Assembly: GCA_945910005.1 (NCBI GenBank)
Contig: OX246739.1
Location: 11,444,292-11,508,291, forward strand
Direction: 5' to 3'
Length of the DNA stretch: 64,000 nucleotides
Source: Isoperla grammatica
Taxonomy: Eukaryota > Arthropoda > Insecta > Plecoptera > Perlodidae
Shown: piece after piece, positions 61,136 to 64,000 of the stretch
Layout of the letters: every line of letters begins with the position of its first letter
How positions within the stretch are numbered: the stretch's first letter is position 1
Program-made: the position numbers and the translations under genes
Notes under the pieces: model-generated
What the model saw: only the letters and a program-made list of their open reading frames with translations
Told to the model about the DNA's origin: nothing
Database searches by the model: none

Positions 61136-64000
61136 TGATAGTGACAAAAAATCAAACATCCCAGTACAAAGTACTTCTACTCTCAATCAAAACACAAGGA
61201 GCTGACTGACTACACAAAACATCCAACTATCAAAATATATAAAATTGACAAATTACCATTTTAGAGCACGTTTTCATTGAACGTGTTTTGCTAGAAATAT
61301 TGCAGATCAATTCGACGCATATTTATGATATGTGTCGTGCGTGCGACTAGGATGTCGTGTTTTCATGTCAATGTGTGGAGGGCGTTTGGATAGACGATCC
61401 TAAATACACAACATATTTCAGATTATCTCTCTAGTTGTTCAGTAGTTTATCACTTCCCCACACGTAACACTGTACTTATCGTTCAAACAAACAAACATGT
61501 AATCTATTTTAAAGTTGAAAAGCAACAGATCTCAAGTTAAGTTACAAAACTTTATTTTTATTTTTATCTCATTTGAACCACAAAACATTTAGAAATTAAT
61601 GCATGAAACATCATTGTTGTAGAACCATTCTAAATACAGACGATAGTCCACGCTTTAATTTATTAAAATATCGTATTAATAATAACATAATAATGGTAGA
61701 CGTATGAAGAGCATCGAGAGTGGTATTGTCATTTACAAATTTATATTTTCCCTCGTCTCTTATTCACAGAGATTGGAAATACATGATTTTTGTCCTCCTA
61801 CCTTTTCAATCAATGTCATATTCTCATTCCCTCAAAATATACTTGTTTGAAAACAGAATGTGAACTTGGGCTAACTTTGTAAAATAACTCCCAAAATTAT
61901 ACAGTTAAATATTTACTAAAAAAAAGGAATAGCAGAAACCGCTGATGTATTCCGCAGGTACAGTCAACGTTTTTCAGTTTAATAGTTGTTATCTCATTAA
62001 TTATAATCTCGTACCAAGTTGGTTTATTCCTGATAACTTTGATTGCAAAGCCGATCCATCACACAAACACACAGAGCGAAGCGTTCTCTCGCTCTTGGGA
62101 TGTTCTCTCTCTCTCTCTCGCTTGCACGTGGCTCGCCTCAACCCTTCACACGGCACGGCCAACGCTGCCCGGTCGAGTTTACCCACTAATGCGACCAACA
62201 CTTTGGCCAGTCAACTCTGGCATTCTCGCCTAGCTTCCTGCAGAAACATATTCAGTCGCACGGTTTCCAAACTAACCCTCGACCGCAGCCCGCAAACTAC
62301 ACGAGGTCTCGGGGGATTCCCCACCCGCCATTCTCTCCTACCCCTCCCCACCCCTCCCCTACCCGACGCCACAGTAGAGCACAGTAATTACGCTTACAGA
62401 GATCACACTACTATCCACAACGCAGTCCGAGAGAAACATCTGAATAACCAATGCACTATTCATGTTTTTAGAGGCTGCGTCAAGAGTACGAAGGTAATTA
62501 AGTTGGTGAAGTGAAGAGCGCTGTTACTTGTGTAGCTTGGCCACCTCGATATCGTAAATATTTAGCAATGAAACGAGTTAACTAGATTACCGTATTTATG
62601 AAATGAACATTCGTTTATCCTACTGATAAGGGGTTTATTTAGTAGAGAGCTTGCTTGCAATGCAACTTGTTTTAATGTTTAGTTTCTATTATAACATGTA
62701 GACGCGCAATATCCGTAAGATGGCGACAAAACATTGCCAAGAATGACAAGAGTAGATTAAAGCATCAACATTTGTGAATATATTCGTACCGTACTTTTAA
62801 AACTCTTCAAAAGTGTACACTAAAATTTCCACACTTTTGAGTACTGCAGGAGTAAACAGCTCCAGAGAAAACCGATACTCTTTCGAGGGACATTTGTCAA
62901 GTGAAGGGCAGTCTACCTTACTTGGTTGGCGGTTTCCAGCTTTGATAAATCGAACATGGGTTTGAAAAATCAATGTTTTGTCGACTCTGGTGTTTACCAA
63001 TCTAAGCGAAGTGTAGATCCTATTTAAAATGATCAACCAATTCTACTATGTTCGGCTCCATCTATAAATCATTGGTATCCGTAAAACCGAAATTATTCGT
63101 TTGAATTGTACAAGCAAATTGCCAAAATATTATAAATATAATCTCATGTTGAGTGTTTCTATTGCGTTTTTTTTAGACTAAATAATATCTAATTGATAAA
63201 GTGAAAAAGTAGTAATCAAGATACAATCTTGTTTTGTGTCCGTGGGTTCGTTTAAGTCCCTCAGTGTAGAAGATTGAGCAAGTTACGATTACTAAATTAT
63301 GCACCTGCAATAATTCATGTCTGTTTGGTAAATACGAACCTTCTTAGCGATGAAACTACCCCAAGTCAAATAAAGCGCTTAATGATTTTTGAATATGTAA
63401 ACATATTGCAAGTGTAATTGAACATTTAAAAAACTCCATTTCCGTTCATTGCAACACATGGGAACGAGTAATAATTACATTCGGTACTTCCACTCGAATA
63501 CCCTGCCATGATATTGTAATATTTTCTCCTCGACATCAATATTGCAGCGAAGTCCTCTCGTTCTGTACAAAATAAAATGCATTCCATTCAGGGTTTGTTG
63601 ACGAAGCTAACAAAACGTTACACAGGCTTCGAAACGGGGACACCGAAGACTAAGCGCAAACATGCTCACAGCTGTGAATGCGGATATTGAAAAATACACC
63701 ACTTGCGTATGAAATACATGGATTGGTTCCCTGGGGTTCTACACTGCATACAGTACGTTATTAAACAGCTTTTTAAACAGCAATAAAGCATAGAGTGTAA
63801 TGCCAGATTTCCACTTTATTCCATTCGTCGTCCCACATATAATTGCAGAGTTTATTTATTCGTTTTGTTGGGAGTTTGCAGCTATGAATTTGTAATGCAA
63901 GTTTTAGCTCTACTTCCATTATGCTGCATTAAAAGATTAACTTTTGCAGACTGAAAGGAAATGAGAAATAATGTGGCTTTTGGAACATCCACTCAAAAAC
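61136..64000. other. gene-free stretch with a GC-richer patch
   Basis: A GC- and CpG-richer patch at 62040-62420 includes an ATG-initiated frame of 189 codons (61945-62514). Its translation is Ser/Thr/Pro-rich with no domain I recognise, and it may be a chance frame or part of an unannotated exon. The rest is AT-rich without features. Confidence 0.45.

Noticed and set aside
61945..62514. 189-codon ATG-initiated frame
   Set aside because: It is the longest non-element frame, but it has no domain, is low in complexity in parts, and overlapping frames are also open because of base composition. Kept only as a note in the gene-free entry.

Overview
This window looks like intergenic or intronic DNA from an AT-rich animal genome, most likely an invertebrate. 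I found no complete host protein-coding gene, no convincing host exon and no convincing functional tRNA or rRNA. The evidence for an animal is the set of mobile elements: non-LTR retrotransposons with CR1/Jockey-like reverse transcriptase, a Jockey-type ORF1 with CCHC zinc knuckles, tRNA-headed SINEs, hAT and Harbinger-like miniature elements, and many long G/C homopolymers and microsatellites. I cannot name the phylum; the gag type is familiar from arthropods, but that is only a hint.

Layout. 0-6 kb: a SINE on the minus strand (about 85-392), a ~1 kb element with long terminal inverted repeats (2012-3018) and a possible poly(A)-tailed SINE (5875-6060). 6.6-8.3 kb: a large foldback element built of ~277 bp units. 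8.3-16.4 kb: a tRNA-like head, a 503 bp Harbinger-like MITE and otherwise unannotated AT-rich DNA. 16.4-17 kb: a 47 bp duplication and a 23 bp minisatellite split by a SINE. 19-21.4 kb: a 61 bp duplication and a putative MITE. 23.9-27.2 kb: two decayed LINE pieces, the larger keeping an open reverse transcriptase reading frame of 335 codons. 32.6-32.9 kb: a 37 bp repeat array interrupted by a 120 bp palindromic insert. 36.5-39 kb: a dimeric tRNA-derived SINE and a 1.34 kb hAT derivative with exact 8 bp target duplications and the C-terminal end of a transposase. 41-48 kb: weak MITE and SINE heads plus simple repeats. 48.1-50.6 kb: a GC-rich LINE with a long gag-like ORF1 and only the first codons of ORF2. 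50.85-51.45 kb: a second hAT miniature element. 53.5-53.8 kb: a long CT array. 56.9-57.1, 58.9-59.4 and 59.76-60.2 kb: a Harbinger-like MITE, the best-preserved SINE and a third hAT miniature element.

The elements relate to one another rather than to a cellular pathway. SINEs and the deleted DNA transposons depend on enzymes made elsewhere. Two 3' LINE ends share a tail sequence. Several insertions can be dated relative to minisatellites they interrupt. Nothing here amounts to a clear new enzymatic system; the most unusual structures are the 277 bp-unit foldback, the dimeric SINE, the gag-only LINE and the nested insertions.
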